A stretch of 64,000 nucleotides of DNA from Rubellicoccus peritrichatus (GTDB lineage: Bacteria; Verrucomicrobiota; Verrucomicrobiia; Opitutales; Cerasicoccaceae): assembly GCF_033100135.1 (NCBI RefSeq), contig NZ_CP136920.1, forward strand, positions 372,001-436,000, read 5' to 3'. Shown piece after piece: positions 24,498 to 34,761 of this stretch; positions within the stretch are counted from its first letter, which is position 1, and each line of letters opens with the position of its first letter. The position numbers and the translations under genes were made by a program. The notes beneath the pieces are model-generated. The model saw nothing but the letters and a program-made list of their open reading frames with translations, did no database searches and was not told the DNA's origin.

Positions 24498-27400
24498 TCA
24501 CGCCTGACCCCAGCCACCGCCACCGGGAGTTTCGACAATTAAGATATCTCCGGCATTGGCAATGATTTGGAAAGAAGGGTCAAGGACAACCACTTCGTCG
24601 TTTTGCCGAAGTAGCTTTTGTGCACCAACCATACCTTCACCACCGCCCTCCAGCCCATACGGCTTTTCGATTCGATGTTGCGTCAGCATGGAAACCGACA
24701 TTGGGGCAAGGAACTCGATCGCCCTAACGACTCCATCGCCACCTTCATTCAGGCCTTTCCCACCGGAATTCCTCCGAACCGCAAAGCACCGAAGCCGCAC
24801 TGGATAGCGATGCTCCATTATCTCCGGATCCGTGATCGCAGTATTCGTCATGTGCGTATGAACGGCACTTTGCCCTGCAAAGTCCTTACCTGCACCTGAA
24901 CCACCACAAATGGTTTCGTAATAACTCCTGTGTTCATCTCCGAAGATCAAATTATTCATTGTCCCCTGACTACATGCCGTCAGTCCCAGAGCAAGCAGCA
25001 GCGTATCGACAAGCCTCTGACTGGTCTCAGTGTTGCCTCCCACAACTGCGGGTGCTTGCATAGGATCACCATCGAAACCTGGATTGAGCAAACACTCGGG
25101 TAAAACAATTTTGACCGCGCCGAGTAAGCCATCATTTAAAGGAAGATCATCGTCCACCAACAGGCGTAAAACATAAGCGACTGCACTTTGTACAATGGCA
25201 GGTGTTGCATTAAAGTTTCCCTGATGACGCGGCGAAGTCCCGGCAAAGCTAATAATCGTTCTACCTTCATTCGGTTTAATGGAGACAGACAATCGCTCTC
25301 CATCATCCAGACTTTGGACTGCAGAGCAACTTTGCGTGACGTGAGTCAGCAATGCCTGACTGGCAAGCTTCTGAGCAAAAAGAGTCAACGACTGCATATA
25401 GTGAGCCACGGTCTTATTCCCATGAGCCTTCGCCAATCCACACAAAGCCTCAGCACCCCGACGATTCGACGCAACCTGGGCACGCAAATCTGCGATGTTC
25501 TCTTCAGGCGAACGTGATGGGAACGGCCCCGAAGTTAAAATCGCTTCAACCGCATCCCATCGTTCTTTACCTGCTTCGAAGATTTTCATTGGAGCAATCA
25601 CAACTCCTTCTTCTCCCAGACAAGTGGCATCCGGAGATGTAGAGCCCGGATGCTTGCCACCCACTTCAGCATGGTGCGCGCGATTGGCCACGTAGCCCAA
25701 CAACGTTTCATTCGCATCAAACACAGGCGAGATCACGGTAATGTCGGGCAAGTGCGAACCACCAAAACCCGGATGATTTGTGACGGCGACATCACCGGGA
25801 CCAAGCGTTAGAGTTGATACGACCTGGCGGACACATAATCCAAGCGCACCAAGATGAACTGGTATGTGTGGGGCATTAACAATCAAACGCCCTTTCGTAT
25901 CCAACAAGGCACAGGAGTAATCCATTCGCTCCTTAACATTTGTTGAAAGTGCCGTGCGTTTGAGCTGTTCGCCCATCTCTTCAACGATGCCACGAAAGCG
26001 ATTGGTAAAAAGCTCCCGCCGCACGGTTTCATCCTCAACATCGCTGGTGTGCGTTTTTGCGGCGATATACGCCAACTTCAAAGTCCCTTCGCCTCCCATC
26101 ACAGCTTGCCATCCAGGCTCAACGACCAGTGCACTGTAGTCATCATGAATAACCGCCGGACCATCAATAGTCGCTCCTTGAGGAATGGCGTCACGACTAC
26201 AAACAATCGCATCGCACCAGGCTCTACCCGACCAGATACGGATTGTTTCTTTTTTCAACGACTCCGCTTCACTTTGCAATTCAAAGCTTTCCGGTGCCAG
26301 CGCATCTGATGAAGTTGAAACAACTGCTTGCACGGATACCACTTCCAATTCACGACCTTCGGGCACATAGCCGAAAACCTCGGCATAGCGCTGGTGAAAG
26401 GCTGAAGCAACATCCACGACAGGTGACCACTCAACAGTCAAGTCGGCCTCCTGGCCCATAAAGCGCATGCGTAATTCGCATTTCCTTAGACAGAGACTTT
26501 GCGAGGCAAAGCCTTCATTGACCAGAGAATCCCGGGCCTCGCTTTCCAAATCACTAAAAAAGTTGCCCAACTTTGATTCGCAATCACTGAGAGATGATAA
26601 CACTTGATGGCTACGAATCCTCTCGACAACCGCACGGTCGAGCCCAAAGGCACTGAGTAAGCCTGCATCACGCGGGACAATCACATGTTGCATCCCCAAC
26701 AACTCGGCGATAGCGCAAGCGTGCAAACCACCTGCCCCACCAAATGCGACTAAAGCATAACCTGTTGGATCATAGCCCTCGGCAACAGAGATCCGTCGAA
26801 TGGCATCGGCCATGCGCTCATTGGCCATATCCAGAAAACCAGCAAGCAGTGCCTCACGTTCGACGCCTGACCGTTTTACCACTTCCTGCAATGCTGCTTC
26901 CGCGGCTTCAGGAAAAACAGGGATCCCAAAACCATCAACCCGCAAACGCCCGAGTAAGAGATGAACATCCGTCAGAGCCAGCGGACCACCAGCGCCGTAA
27001 CATGCAGGGCCAGGATCAGCTCCGGCACTCTCTGGACCAACAAACAGGTTTGCGCCATCAAAGCCACAAATAGAACCACCGCCCGCAGCCACAGTTTCAA
27101 TTGGAAGTGCGGGAGAAAGGATTGTCGCATCGGCGACAGTGTGATGAGCCTGATAATTAAAGTCATTCTCACAGCGTGATACGTCGGTACTCGTTCCTCC
27201 CATATCAAATGCAATCACTTGATTGCGTCCAACACGTTTCCCCGAAGCAGAAGCACCAACAAGTCCACCAGCTGGGCCACTTAATAAACTATCTTTCGGA
27301 CGATAAGCAGCACGTGGCAAAAGACCACCGGCACTTGTCATGACGAGCAAACGACCACCATCCATCTTTTGCGAAACGGCCCCAAGATACTCATCCATGA

Positions 27401-28250
27401 TCGGACCAAGGCAGGCGTCAACGACTGTCGTCTGAGCTCGAGGAAGCACCTTGACAAAAGGCGCAATCTCTGAAGATAGAGCAACATACTCAAAACCATA
27501 CGCCCGCAGCAAGTCAGCCAATGTACGTTCATGCGCCGGATTCCGATAACTGTTCAAAAGTGAAACGGCGGCGGCTTTCGCCCCAGCCATACGAGCATTT
27601 CGAATCTGTTCCACCAAAGACTCGGTAACTTCAAATGCCTCAATCTCCTTACCCGATGCATCCAAACGCCCGGGAACCTCGACAACATGGCTGTAAAGTG
27701 GTAATGGTTTTTTTATATCAAGAGCAAACAGATCCGGACGTCGCTGATCTCCGATTTCGAGCAAATCAGCAAATCCCTCGGAAACAAAAAACACGGTTGG
27801 CGCAATCTTACGTTCCAGTAATGCATTCGTCCCACGCGTCGTTGCCAGGCGTAAAGTATGAGGTGGGAGATACTGGTTACCCGGCGTTCCGGTTAACAAG
27901 CGTATGCCGAGGATTGGAGCTGGCTCACCTGTCGAAAGCTCGATCATATCACCCGGCTGAACCTCTGGAACTGTATCACATTCAATCCGAACACCAACCG
28001 AGCCCTGGATTGACGACAAATGCTGATCTGGACTGCTCCGATCCCGGATGTGCCACCTGCAGAAAAAACCGTCGGGTAAATCCCATTTCACATCCAGGAT
28101 GATCGCGTTGCCATCCACTCGTTCAACGGCTGCCCGCAGACACCCCGTGGAAAGCACCTTGGCACGGCAAATACGACCATCTGGCGCAACTCCAAAGAGA
28201 TCGGTAAACGTTCCACCCGTGTCTGCGCAAATATGCCACTCACTCCTCAT
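24498..28250 (-). CDS. 5-oxoprolinase / hydantoinase A-B fusion (ATP-hydrolysing)
   Basis: A 1250-residue protein with the full eukaryote-like order. Hydantoinase A N-terminal domain comes first ('WHICADTGGTFTDLFG'), then hydantoinase A ('VIAFDMGGTSTDVS', 'GGGSICGFDG', 'GPACYG'), then hydantoinase B from about residue 720 ('MGEQLKRTALSTNVKERMD', 'NHPGFGGSHLPDITV', 'VGGNTETSQRLVD'). It ends 'VETPGGGGWG'. Such enzymes open 5-oxoproline (pyroglutamate) to glutamate using ATP; some act on hydantoins or N-methylhydantoin. The ATG at 28250 gives the conserved start and has a GGAG about 15 bases before it; a longer frame adds 18 unlike residues. It stands alone, divergent from the PPase gene. Confidence 0.92.
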   Translation of the reverse strand: MRSEWHICADTGGTFTDLFGVAPDGRICRAKVLSTGCLRAAVERVDGNAIILDVKWDLPDGFFCRWHIRDRSSPDQHLSSIQGSVGVRIECDTVPEVQPGDMIELSTGEPAPILGIRLLTGTPGNQYLPPHTLRLATTRGTNALLERKIAPTVFFVSEGFADLLEIGDQRRPDLFALDIKKPLPLYSHVVEVPGRLDASGKEIEAFEVTESLVEQIRNARMAGAKAAAVSLLNSYRNPAHERTLADLLRAYGFEYVALSSEIAPFVKVLPRAQTTVVDACLGPIMDEYLGAVSQKMDGGRLLVMTSAGGLLPRAAYRPKDSLLSGPAGGLVGASASGKRVGRNQVIAFDMGGTSTDVSRCENDFNYQAHHTVADATILSPALPIETVAAGGGSICGFDGANLFVGPESAGADPGPACYGAGGPLALTDVHLLLGRLRVDGFGIPVFPEAAEAALQEVVKRSGVEREALLAGFLDMANERMADAIRRISVAEGYDPTGYALVAFGGAGGLHACAIAELLGMQHVIVPRDAGLLSAFGLDRAVVERIRSHQVLSSLSDCESKLGNFFSDLESEARDSLVNEGFASQSLCLRKCELRMRFMGQEADLTVEWSPVVDVASAFHQRYAEVFGYVPEGRELEVVSVQAVVSTSSDALAPESFELQSEAESLKKETIRIWSGRAWCDAIVCSRDAIPQGATIDGPAVIHDDYSALVVEPGWQAVMGGEGTLKLAYIAAKTHTSDVEDETVRRELFTNRFRGIVEEMGEQLKRTALSTNVKERMDYSCALLDTKGRLIVNAPHIPVHLGALGLCVRQVVSTLTLGPGDVAVTNHPGFGGSHLPDITVISPVFDANETLLGYVANRAHHAEVGGKHPGSTSPDATCLGEEGVVIAPMKIFEAGKERWDAVEAILTSGPFPSRSPEENIADLRAQVASNRRGAEALCGLAKAHGNKTVAHYMQSLTLFAQKLASQALLTHVTQSCSAVQSLDDGERLSVSIKPNEGRTIISFAGTSPRHQGNFNATPAIVQSAVAYVLRLLVDDDLPLNDGLLGAVKIVLPECLLNPGFDGDPMQAPAVVGGNTETSQRLVDTLLLALGLTACSQGTMNNLIFGDEHRSYYETICGGSGAGKDFAGQSAVHTHMTNTAITDPEIMEHRYPVRLRCFAVRRNSGGKGLNEGGDGVVRAIEFLAPMSVSMLTQHRIEKPYGLEGGGEGMVGAQKLLRQNDEVVVLDPSFQIIANAGDILIVETPGGGGWGQA

Positions 28251-28430
28251 TGCTGAAGTTCTCCACTGATTCATCAACAAGGTCAAGCGGTGGAATCGCT
28301 GCATACAACGGAAAGCAACAAGAAGGCCTGATATGAGTTCTGCCTTCTCGTTGCATTCTTCACACTTTATTCCTTTCCACGCTTGCCTACTTCAGCCGAA
28401 TTCGCGATAAGAAAAGTTTCATATAACGGC

Positions 28431-30110
28431 ATGACCGCACCCACCTATATCATCGGCCACAGAAATCCGGACGCAGATGCAATTTGCTCTGCCATAGCCT
28501 ATGCGGCCTTTAAAGAAGCAACCGGCGAAAAGAACTTCGCTCCGGCACGCTGCGGCAATTCCAATGCCCGCATCGACGCTATCCTGCGGCGTTTTGATGT
28601 CCCGCTCCCCACTTTTCTGGGAGATGTGACTCCACGCATTCGCGACATCATGCGAACGGACGTCCATAAAATCGAAATGGGGGCGACCTGTTATGACGCT
28701 CTGGAGCTGATTGACCGCTTCGACGTCCGGTCAGTGCCTGTAGTGGAAGACGGCGATAAGGTAGCCGGGTTGATCTCCATTTTTAATCTTGGAGAATTCT
28801 TCATCCCCAAGCCGGATCAGCCGCGTAAGATGCGCCATGTTCACACCAGCATCAGCCATATCATTCGCGCACTAGAGGCAAAGGTCCTTAACAGTGTTGA
28901 GCCTGACCGGGTCGAAGACCTCTTTGTCCGTGTCGGTGCAATGGATATCCGCTCTTTCGGCAAATGGACTACAACCGAGGGAACAAAGCCCGAGGAAAGT
29001 ATTATTGTAGTTGGAGACCGTTATGACATCCAGCAAAAGGCCGTCGGCATAGGAGCGCGACTGCTTGTCATTACTGGTGACCTTGAGATAGACGAGGAGG
29101 TCATCGAAGGTGCCAAGCAAAAAGGCATCACGCTTATTGTAAGCCGTTTCGACTCGGCCACTACTTCCTGGATCATTCGTACGGCAACTCAGGTCGACCC
29201 AATGGTCCAAAAGGATATTGTCACTTTCAGCCCGGAAGAAAAGCTGGCATCTGTTCGCCGCAAGGTAGCCAACAATAATTCACCCATATTCTTTGCCACA
29301 GACGAAGACAATCGCCTCGTAGGAATTTTCTCCAAAACGGATCTTCTGACACCGGCAAGTCGCAACCTCATTCTGGTTGATCATAATGAACTCGATCAGG
29401 CCGTTCCCGGTGCAGCTGAAGTCAACATCATCGAGATAGTTGACCACCACAGGCTGGGTAATGCACAAACAAATCAACCAATCTTCTTCCGCAACGAGAT
29501 CATTGGCTCCACCTCCAGTATCATTGCCGAAATGTTCCGCGCGCGCGGCATTGATCCGGAGCCCAGCATTGCCGGAGTCATGGCTGCCGGTTTGATCAGT
29601 GATACTCTGAACCTGAGAAGCCCGACAACGACGGAGCGGGATGTAGAGCTCCTCCCATGGCTGACTCAAAAAGCCGGAATCGAAATCTCCGAACTCGCTG
29701 ACCTTATTTTCAAATCCGGATCGGTCATCCTCTCTTCATCCCCGGACGATGTTATTCAGGGTGACTGCAAAGAGTACTCCGAAGGCGATGTAAAATATAC
29801 GGTTTCGCAAATCGAAGAGCTCGGGTTTGACAATTTCTGGAAACACTCAGACGAGCTTGAACAAGCTCTCGAAAAACATCGTTCCAACAGCGGTCTGGCA
29901 TTCGCTTGCCTATTGGTAACAGACGTCAACTCCCAGAACTCGCTCTTTCTCGTTCAAGGAATGGAAGAGTTTATCGACAACATTTCCTATCCAAACGTCC
30001 TCAATCACGCACAGATCTTTGACATGCAGAATGTTGTCAGCCGTAAGAAGCAAGTGATACCGTTCATCACCAGCGTCTTTGACTCCATGGGAGTAGGCTC
30101 AGGCGGCTAA
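28431..30110 (+). CDS. ppaC: Family II Mn-dependent inorganic pyrophosphatase with CBS and DRTGG domains
   Basis: A 559-residue regulated cytoplasmic pyrophosphatase. The DHH domain is split by an insert: 'IIGHRNPDADAICSAIAYA' (H-x-P-D-x-D metal site) is at the N-terminus. CBS 1 follows at about 65-130 ('IRDIMRTDVHKIEM'), then a DRTGG domain, then CBS 2. The rest of DHH has 'LVDHNELDQAV' and 'IVDHHRLGN', and DHHA2 closes the protein. In this class AMP/ADP or diadenosine polyphosphates bound to the CBS pair tune the hydrolysis of PPi. A longer frame to 28383 exists, but the ATG at 28431 fits the conserved N-terminus. The window also has a membrane pyrophosphatase (hppA), so PPi is handled by two systems. 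Confidence 0.93.
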   Translation: MTAPTYIIGHRNPDADAICSAIAYAAFKEATGEKNFAPARCGNSNARIDAILRRFDVPLPTFLGDVTPRIRDIMRTDVHKIEMGATCYDALELIDRFDVRSVPVVEDGDKVAGLISIFNLGEFFIPKPDQPRKMRHVHTSISHIIRALEAKVLNSVEPDRVEDLFVRVGAMDIRSFGKWTTTEGTKPEESIIVVGDRYDIQQKAVGIGARLLVITGDLEIDEEVIEGAKQKGITLIVSRFDSATTSWIIRTATQVDPMVQKDIVTFSPEEKLASVRRKVANNNSPIFFATDEDNRLVGIFSKTDLLTPASRNLILVDHNELDQAVPGAAEVNIIEIVDHHRLGNAQTNQPIFFRNEIIGSTSSIIAEMFRARGIDPEPSIAGVMAAGLISDTLNLRSPTTTERDVELLPWLTQKAGIEISELADLIFKSGSVILSSSPDDVIQGDCKEYSEGDVKYTVSQIEELGFDNFWKHSDELEQALEKHRSNSGLAFACLLVTDVNSQNSLFLVQGMEEFIDNISYPNVLNHAQIFDMQNVVSRKKQVIPFITSVFDSMGVGSGG

Positions 30111-30135
30111 AAGGCAGCATGAACATGCCGTGATA

Positions 30136-30245
30136 TTACGGAATAATGCTTTGATTCAGTTTGCAATGGTCCAAAGGCGTCGTGCTATAAGCTTTGCGAA
30201 ACTGGCGCTGGAAATGGCTCAGAACTTTTGATATTACATAGCTCC
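30136..30245 (-). pseudogene. Relic of an AraC-family regulator C-terminus
   Basis: The minus strand reads 'SKVLSHFQRQFRKAYSTTPL' followed by DH and a short tail to a stop at 30136. This closely resembles the end of the second AraC helix-turn-helix (G-F-x-S-x-S-H-F-x-R-x-F-R-K-x-x-G-x-T-P-x-x-Y). Upstream on the same strand the rest of the domain is not found, and the small phosphatase-like gene occupies that space. It is probably a decayed gene end about 35 codons long. Confidence 0.45.
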
Positions 30246-30266
30246 AAATGCTTTTACTCGCAATAA

Positions 30267-30614
30267 ATGGAAGAACGCCACCCAGAGAAAATCCTTTTTG
30301 TTTGCAGCCTGAATAAGTTTCGCAGTTACACTGCTGAGCAAATCTACAGAGGATTCGATCAGTATCAGGTTCGCTCACGCGGCACTGAGAAAGGTGCCAG
30401 AATAAAGGTAACAGAAGGTGATATTGGTTGGGCCAATATTATCTTCACGATGGAAAAACGACATACGGAGAGATTGAGAGCAAAGTTTAGCAAGAAACTT
30501 AAAGGAAAGAAAATCATCACGCTCTTCATTGAAGACATTTACTCTCCGATGGACCCGTCACTGATTGAGGTATTAAAAGAAAAACTCCGAAAGCATATCG
30601 GAGTTCCTGAATAG
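30267..30614 (+). CDS. Small low-molecular-weight protein tyrosine phosphatase-like protein
   Basis: A 115-residue protein of the COG4551 type. The phosphatase loop is near the N-terminus: 'FVCSLNKFRS' gives C-x5-R-S as in low-molecular-weight tyrosine phosphatases. The protein is shorter than true LMW-PTPs (about 150), and the usual D-P loop is replaced by 'IEDIYSPMDPSL'. The C-terminal half is Lys-rich. Activity on phosphotyrosine is an inference. The gene is more AT-rich than its neighbours and sits next to an AraC relic, which may point to local rearrangement or transfer. Confidence 0.75.
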   Translation: MEERHPEKILFVCSLNKFRSYTAEQIYRGFDQYQVRSRGTEKGARIKVTEGDIGWANIIFTMEKRHTERLRAKFSKKLKGKKIITLFIEDIYSPMDPSLIEVLKEKLRKHIGVPE

Positions 30615-30635
30615 TATTTGTTACTAAAAAATGGC

Positions 30636-31154
30636 CTAATCGATCAATTCACTATCACCCGTTTGAACCTTTAGAAAGCTGAGCACATCCTGGAATTTCT
30701 GGCGATTTCCTTTGTCTGCTTCAACCAGTGCTTCGTGCGCCTGGAGAATTGATTTAGAATCCGCCGCTTCCTCAGCCGCCGCCTCAAGCCCGTCATCGGA
30801 GAAGTTCATTTGGAAATTTCCACTATCGACATCCAAGATGCGGTGAAGCCCAAGATTCCGCACGAGTTCCAGATTTCGGGAGCCCATACGAACGAGGTGT
30901 AGCTCGCCTTTTGGCTCCATCTTCCGGAACTCCAGTGCCGCTCCCGCCAGAATGCCAAGAAAGGTGCTGTCCATGCCGCTGCATTGAGAGAAATCTACAA
31001 CAACATCCCGCTTCCCTTCCTTGACCATTCGACGGAAAAATTCGCCAATTGGTCCACAATTCAGATAGCTTGCCCTTCCGTCGATACGAAGTATCGCGGG
31101 GTCGGAATAGGCATCGACCAGAAATGCGGGTTGACCTGAGTTTTCGTCGTTCAT
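30636..31154 (-). CDS. STAS-domain (anti-sigma-factor antagonist-like) protein
   Basis: A 172-residue protein. Residues 15-110 form a STAS domain: 'FLVDAYSDPAILRIDGRASY' and the switch helix 'VVVDFSQCSGMDSTFLGILA' with the Ser that kinases phosphorylate in SpoIIAA-type proteins. The C-terminal 60 residues are acidic and helical ('DGLEAAAEEAADSKSILQ'). Such proteins act in partner switching with an anti-sigma kinase; no kinase or sigma factor is adjacent, so the partner is unknown. It is divergent from nothing close and precedes aconitase on the same strand. Confidence 0.83.
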   Translation of the reverse strand: MNDENSGQPAFLVDAYSDPAILRIDGRASYLNCGPIGEFFRRMVKEGKRDVVVDFSQCSGMDSTFLGILAGAALEFRKMEPKGELHLVRMGSRNLELVRNLGLHRILDVDSGNFQMNFSDDGLEAAAEEAADSKSILQAHEALVEADKGNRQKFQDVLSFLKVQTGDSELID

Positions 31155-31248
31155 GGGGATTTTGTATATATAAGAGATGCGAGAGTATTATTTATGCCAT
31201 TAGGTGACGTAATATATCTATTAATCTGTATATCGGCACAAAAACGCC

Positions 31249-34005
31249 TTACTTCAGCAGATTTCTTAGGACATAAGGTAAGATTCCACCATTCCGGTAG
31301 TATTCAATCTCGATTGAGGTATCGATCCGCAACTCCAATGGCACTTGTTCCGTGGAACCATCGGCTCGCTTGATCTCAAGGGTAACCTCCTGTCCAGGCT
31401 GTATATTATCATCAAAATCACTCAGCGAGAATGTCTCAGTTCCATCAAGCCCTAGTGTGTCCACACTAGCCTCTCCCTTGAAACAAAGCGGCATCACACC
31501 CATACCAATCAGATTGCTGCGATGAATGCGCTCGAAAGACTTGGCCACAACTGCGCGAACACCCAGTAATGATGTGCCCTTGGCAGCCCAGTCACGGGAA
31601 CTACCCATGCCATAATCAACGCCACCAAATACGATCAGTGGAGTGCTCTGCTCACGGTATTTGGCACAAGCATCATAGATCGGCATAATTTCGCCTTCGG
31701 GCTGAAATTTCGTGAAACCGCCTTCTTTCCCATCGGCCATGCGGTTTTTGATCCGCACATTGGCGAAAGTACCACGAGTCATGACTCGGTCATTACCACG
31801 GCGCGATCCGTAGCTATTGAAATCTTTAGCTTCAACGCCCTGCCCAGCCAGGTATTTGCCAGCAGGAGTTTCCGGCTTGAAAGCACCTGCCGGAGAAATG
31901 TGGTCCGTTGTGACGGAATCACCAAGAATGGCCAATGGACGCATGTCCTTGATCGGTTCGATCGTATTGGGAGCCATGCCAAAATTCTCAAAGAATGGAG
32001 GCCTTTGAATATAAGTTGAATGCTCATCCCAACCATAGACTGTCCCGGTGGAAGACTGGATCGCCGACCACTCCGGGTTGGCTGATTCAACTTCCGCATA
32101 CTTGCTGCGGAACATCTCAGGCTTCAGCCCTTTAAGGATGTTGTCCTGAATTTCCTCGTGGGTTGGCCAAAGGTCGCGCAAATAAACATCCTTGCCATCT
32201 GAATCCTGGCCAAGTGGTTCTTCGTCGAGGTTAATATTAACGTTTCCGGCCAAGGCATAAGCCACAACCAGCGGTGGTGACATGAGGAAGTTCGCCTTGA
32301 TTGAACCGTGAACACGGGCTTCGAAGTTACGATTTCCAGAAAGGACACTGGCAGTAACCAATTCACCAGAGGCAATCGCCTCTTCAACAGAAGCATCGAG
32401 TGGACCACTATTACCAATACAGGTTGTGCAACCGTAGCCAACCAGATTGAAGCCAAGGGTATCCAAATAGCTGGTAAGGCCGGTTTCGTTGAGGTAGTCC
32501 GTTACCACCCGCGAGCCTGGAGCGAGGCTGCATTTAACCGTCGAGTCAACCTTAAGGCCGCGTTCAACTGCCTTCTTTGCAACCAGACCGGCTGCAATCA
32601 TGACAGATGGATTCGATGTGTTAGTGCAACTTGTAATCGCTGCAATCAAAACCGAACCATGAGTAATTGATGGCAAGGTCTCGGTAGCGACAAGGGCACC
32701 ACCTTCGTCACGCCAGCGATCAGAATCCGAAGAAGCATCAACCGTTGCTGTGCGCTCAAAGTGCTCCGGCGCAATGCCGTAACCGCCATCGGAAACTGAC
32801 TTTTCAAGAAGCTGCTGGAAAGTATTTTTCAGGCGTGGCACATCAATACGGTCCTGCGGACGCTTCGGTCCGGCAACTGATGGCACAATGCTGCTCAAAT
32901 CAAGGTCAAGCGATTGAGTATATTCAATATCACCCTTCTTCGGTATTCCGAAAAGTCCCTGAGCCGTGTAGTAATCGCGAACCAGATCGATTTGCTCTTC
33001 AGTGCGGCCAGTGGCACGCAAATAATCGAGTGATTTTTCGTCAACTGGGAAAAAGCCCATGGTAGCTCCATATTCAGGAGCCATGTTGGCAATTGTAGCA
33101 CGGTCAGCCAATGTCAGAGCCTCGGCACCAGAGCCATAGAATTCGACAAACTTTCCAACGACTTTCTGCTCACGCAGCAATTCAGTGATACGGAGCGTAA
33201 GGTCGGTTGCAGTCACACCTTCAGCAAGGGTTCCTTCGAGGCAAACGCCAATGACTTCAGGAGTTTGGAAAGCAATCGGCTGGCCCAGCATTCCGGCTTC
33301 CGCTTCGATACCACCAACGCCCCAACCCACGATTCCGAGGCCATTGATCATCGTCGTGTGTGAGTCAGTCCCAACGAGAGTGTCCGGATAAAAAACCGTT
33401 TCGCCATTGAGTTCTTTTTCGAAAACAACGCGGGCCAAGTGCTCCAAATTGACTTGGTGAACAATTCCAATCGCCGGCGGCACAACACTGAAAGTTTCAA
33501 ATGCCTGTTGGCCCCACTTCAGGAATTCATAACGCTCACGATTGCGTTTGAACTCTATCTTGAGGTTTTTTTCAAAAGCCGAAGCGGTTCCGGCACGATC
33601 GACTTGAACTGAGTGGTCAACGACAAGATCAACAGGAACCAGCGGCTCGATCAAACCTGGGTCACTGCCTACTTCTTGAACGGCATCACGCATTGCTGCG
33701 AGATCGACCAGCAATGGAACACCAGTAAAGTCCTGAAGAACAATGCGCGAAACAACGAAAGGGATTTCTTCCAAAGCAGGCTGCTTCGCGTTCCATGAAG
33801 CCAGGCGCTCAACATCAATCTCGGTAATGCCAGCATTGCCACAATTGCGGAGCACACTTTCCAGCACAATACGGATCGAGACGGGGAGCTTGGAGATATT
33901 GCCATGTCCCGCTTCTTCGAGAGCAGCCAGAGAGTAATACTTACCGCTCTTGCTGCCGCTTTTCAGTTCACGCAGGGCATTGAATGTGTTTTTCAGTTCG
34001 CTCAT
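31249..34005 (-). CDS. acnA: Aconitate hydratase A
   Basis: The [4Fe-4S] enzyme of the TCA cycle that converts citrate to isocitrate. The 918-residue length fits the AcnA/IRP branch. Signatures: '[20 protein letters not shown]', '[14 protein letters not shown]' and '[14 protein letters not shown]' contain the three cluster cysteines; '[11 protein letters not shown]' is in the swivelling C-terminal domain. The ATG at 34005 is the first in frame, without a visible ribosome-binding site. The peroxiredoxin gene lies 86 bases upstream on the same strand. Confidence 0.97.
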   Translation of the reverse strand: MSELKNTFNALRELKSGSKSGKYYSLAALEEAGHGNISKLPVSIRIVLESVLRNCGNAGITEIDVERLASWNAKQPALEEIPFVVSRIVLQDFTGVPLLVDLAAMRDAVQEVGSDPGLIEPLVPVDLVVDHSVQVDRAGTASAFEKNLKIEFKRNRERYEFLKWGQQAFETFSVVPPAIGIVHQVNLEHLARVVFEKELNGETVFYPDTLVGTDSHTTMINGLGIVGWGVGGIEAEAGMLGQPIAFQTPEVIGVCLEGTLAEGVTATDLTLRITELLREQKVVGKFVEFYGSGAEALTLADRATIANMAPEYGATMGFFPVDEKSLDYLRATGRTEEQIDLVRDYYTAQGLFGIPKKGDIEYTQSLDLDLSSIVPSVAGPKRPQDRIDVPRLKNTFQQLLEKSVSDGGYGIAPEHFERTATVDASSDSDRWRDEGGALVATETLPSITHGSVLIAAITSCTNTSNPSVMIAAGLVAKKAVERGLKVDSTVKCSLAPGSRVVTDYLNETGLTSYLDTLGFNLVGYGCTTCIGNSGPLDASVEEAIASGELVTASVLSGNRNFEARVHGSIKANFLMSPPLVVAYALAGNVNINLDEEPLGQDSDGKDVYLRDLWPTHEEIQDNILKGLKPEMFRSKYAEVESANPEWSAIQSSTGTVYGWDEHSTYIQRPPFFENFGMAPNTIEPIKDMRPLAILGDSVTTDHISPAGAFKPETPAGKYLAGQGVEAKDFNSYGSRRGNDRVMTRGTFANVRIKNRMADGKEGGFTKFQPEGEIMPIYDACAKYREQSTPLIVFGGVDYGMGSSRDWAAKGTSLLGVRAVVAKSFERIHRSNLIGMGVMPLCFKGEASVDTLGLDGTETFSLSDFDDNIQPGQEVTLEIKRADGSTEQVPLELRIDTSIEIEYYRNGGILPYVLRNLLK

Positions 34006-34091
34006 CGTATAAATATCTATTTACTCTGTTAGTAGCATTAGTGGTGGGGCTTTAACCAAATGTTCCGCTAATTTGGAGGGCATAAAAAAGA

Positions 34092-34565
34092 CTACGCCTT
34101 AAGCGCAGCCTTGATCTCATCGAACAGAGGCATGTCATGCGGGTCTTCACTGGACCAAGCATACGTAATCTCGCCTTCTTTGTTTATGACAAAAGCAGAA
34201 CGCTTGGACACGCCCTTGAAGCCAAGGAGATCAGAATAAAGCACATCATAGGCTGCGGAGACATCCTTATTGAAATCAGACAATAGCGGAATCGTGATAT
34301 TGTTGGCCTTGGCAAAACCTTCCTGGGCGAAAGGACTGTCAATGCTGATGCCATAGACCACTGCATTAAGAGCATCGTATTCACCGAAACCACCGCTCAC
34401 GGTGCAGAGCTCTTCCTGGCAAACACCAGTGAAAGCAAAAGGAAAAAAGAGCAGGACAGTATTCTGGTCACCGAACTTGGCGCTCAGTGTGACATCGACA
34501 AGTCCGTCGTCGTTTTTGCTCTTGAGGGTGAAATCCGGGGCTTTGGTTCCTGTTGAAAGGGCCAT
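34092..34565 (-). CDS. Peroxiredoxin (AhpE/BCP-like)
   Basis: A 157-residue thioredoxin-fold peroxidase. The peroxidatic motif is 'PFAFTGVCQEELC' (P-x3-T/S-x2-C) with a second Cys four residues later. It also has the typical 'TGTKAPDFTLKSK' start and 'ISIDSPFAQEGFAKA'. It removes H2O2 and organic peroxides in the cytoplasm. It reads toward aconitase, whose iron-sulfur cluster is peroxide-sensitive; joint expression is possible but not shown. The length is typical of AhpE/BCP. Confidence 0.92.
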   Translation of the reverse strand: MALSTGTKAPDFTLKSKNDDGLVDVTLSAKFGDQNTVLLFFPFAFTGVCQEELCTVSGGFGEYDALNAVVYGISIDSPFAQEGFAKANNITIPLLSDFNKDVSAAYDVLYSDLLGFKGVSKRSAFVINKEGEITYAWSSEDPHDMPLFDEIKAALKA

Positions 34566-34761
34566 GATGGTATGTTCTTTGTTGATTAAAATTAAACGTG
34601 AGGAAGGAATTTAGGCGCCAATACGCTGTGTGCAAGCGGGAAAGCGCAATAAAAGGGGATAAGATTAGAACGACAACTTTACTGTCCATTTACAATTTCC
34701 CTGAACATTGCCGCTTGCGGGCTTGTCTGAGCTTGGCCAGCTTCTAGCCTAACAAGCTTCG

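Noticed and set aside
24498-28250. Split hydantoinase A and B genes
   Set aside because: The frame is continuous through both domains with no internal stop; it is a fused oxoprolinase of normal length.
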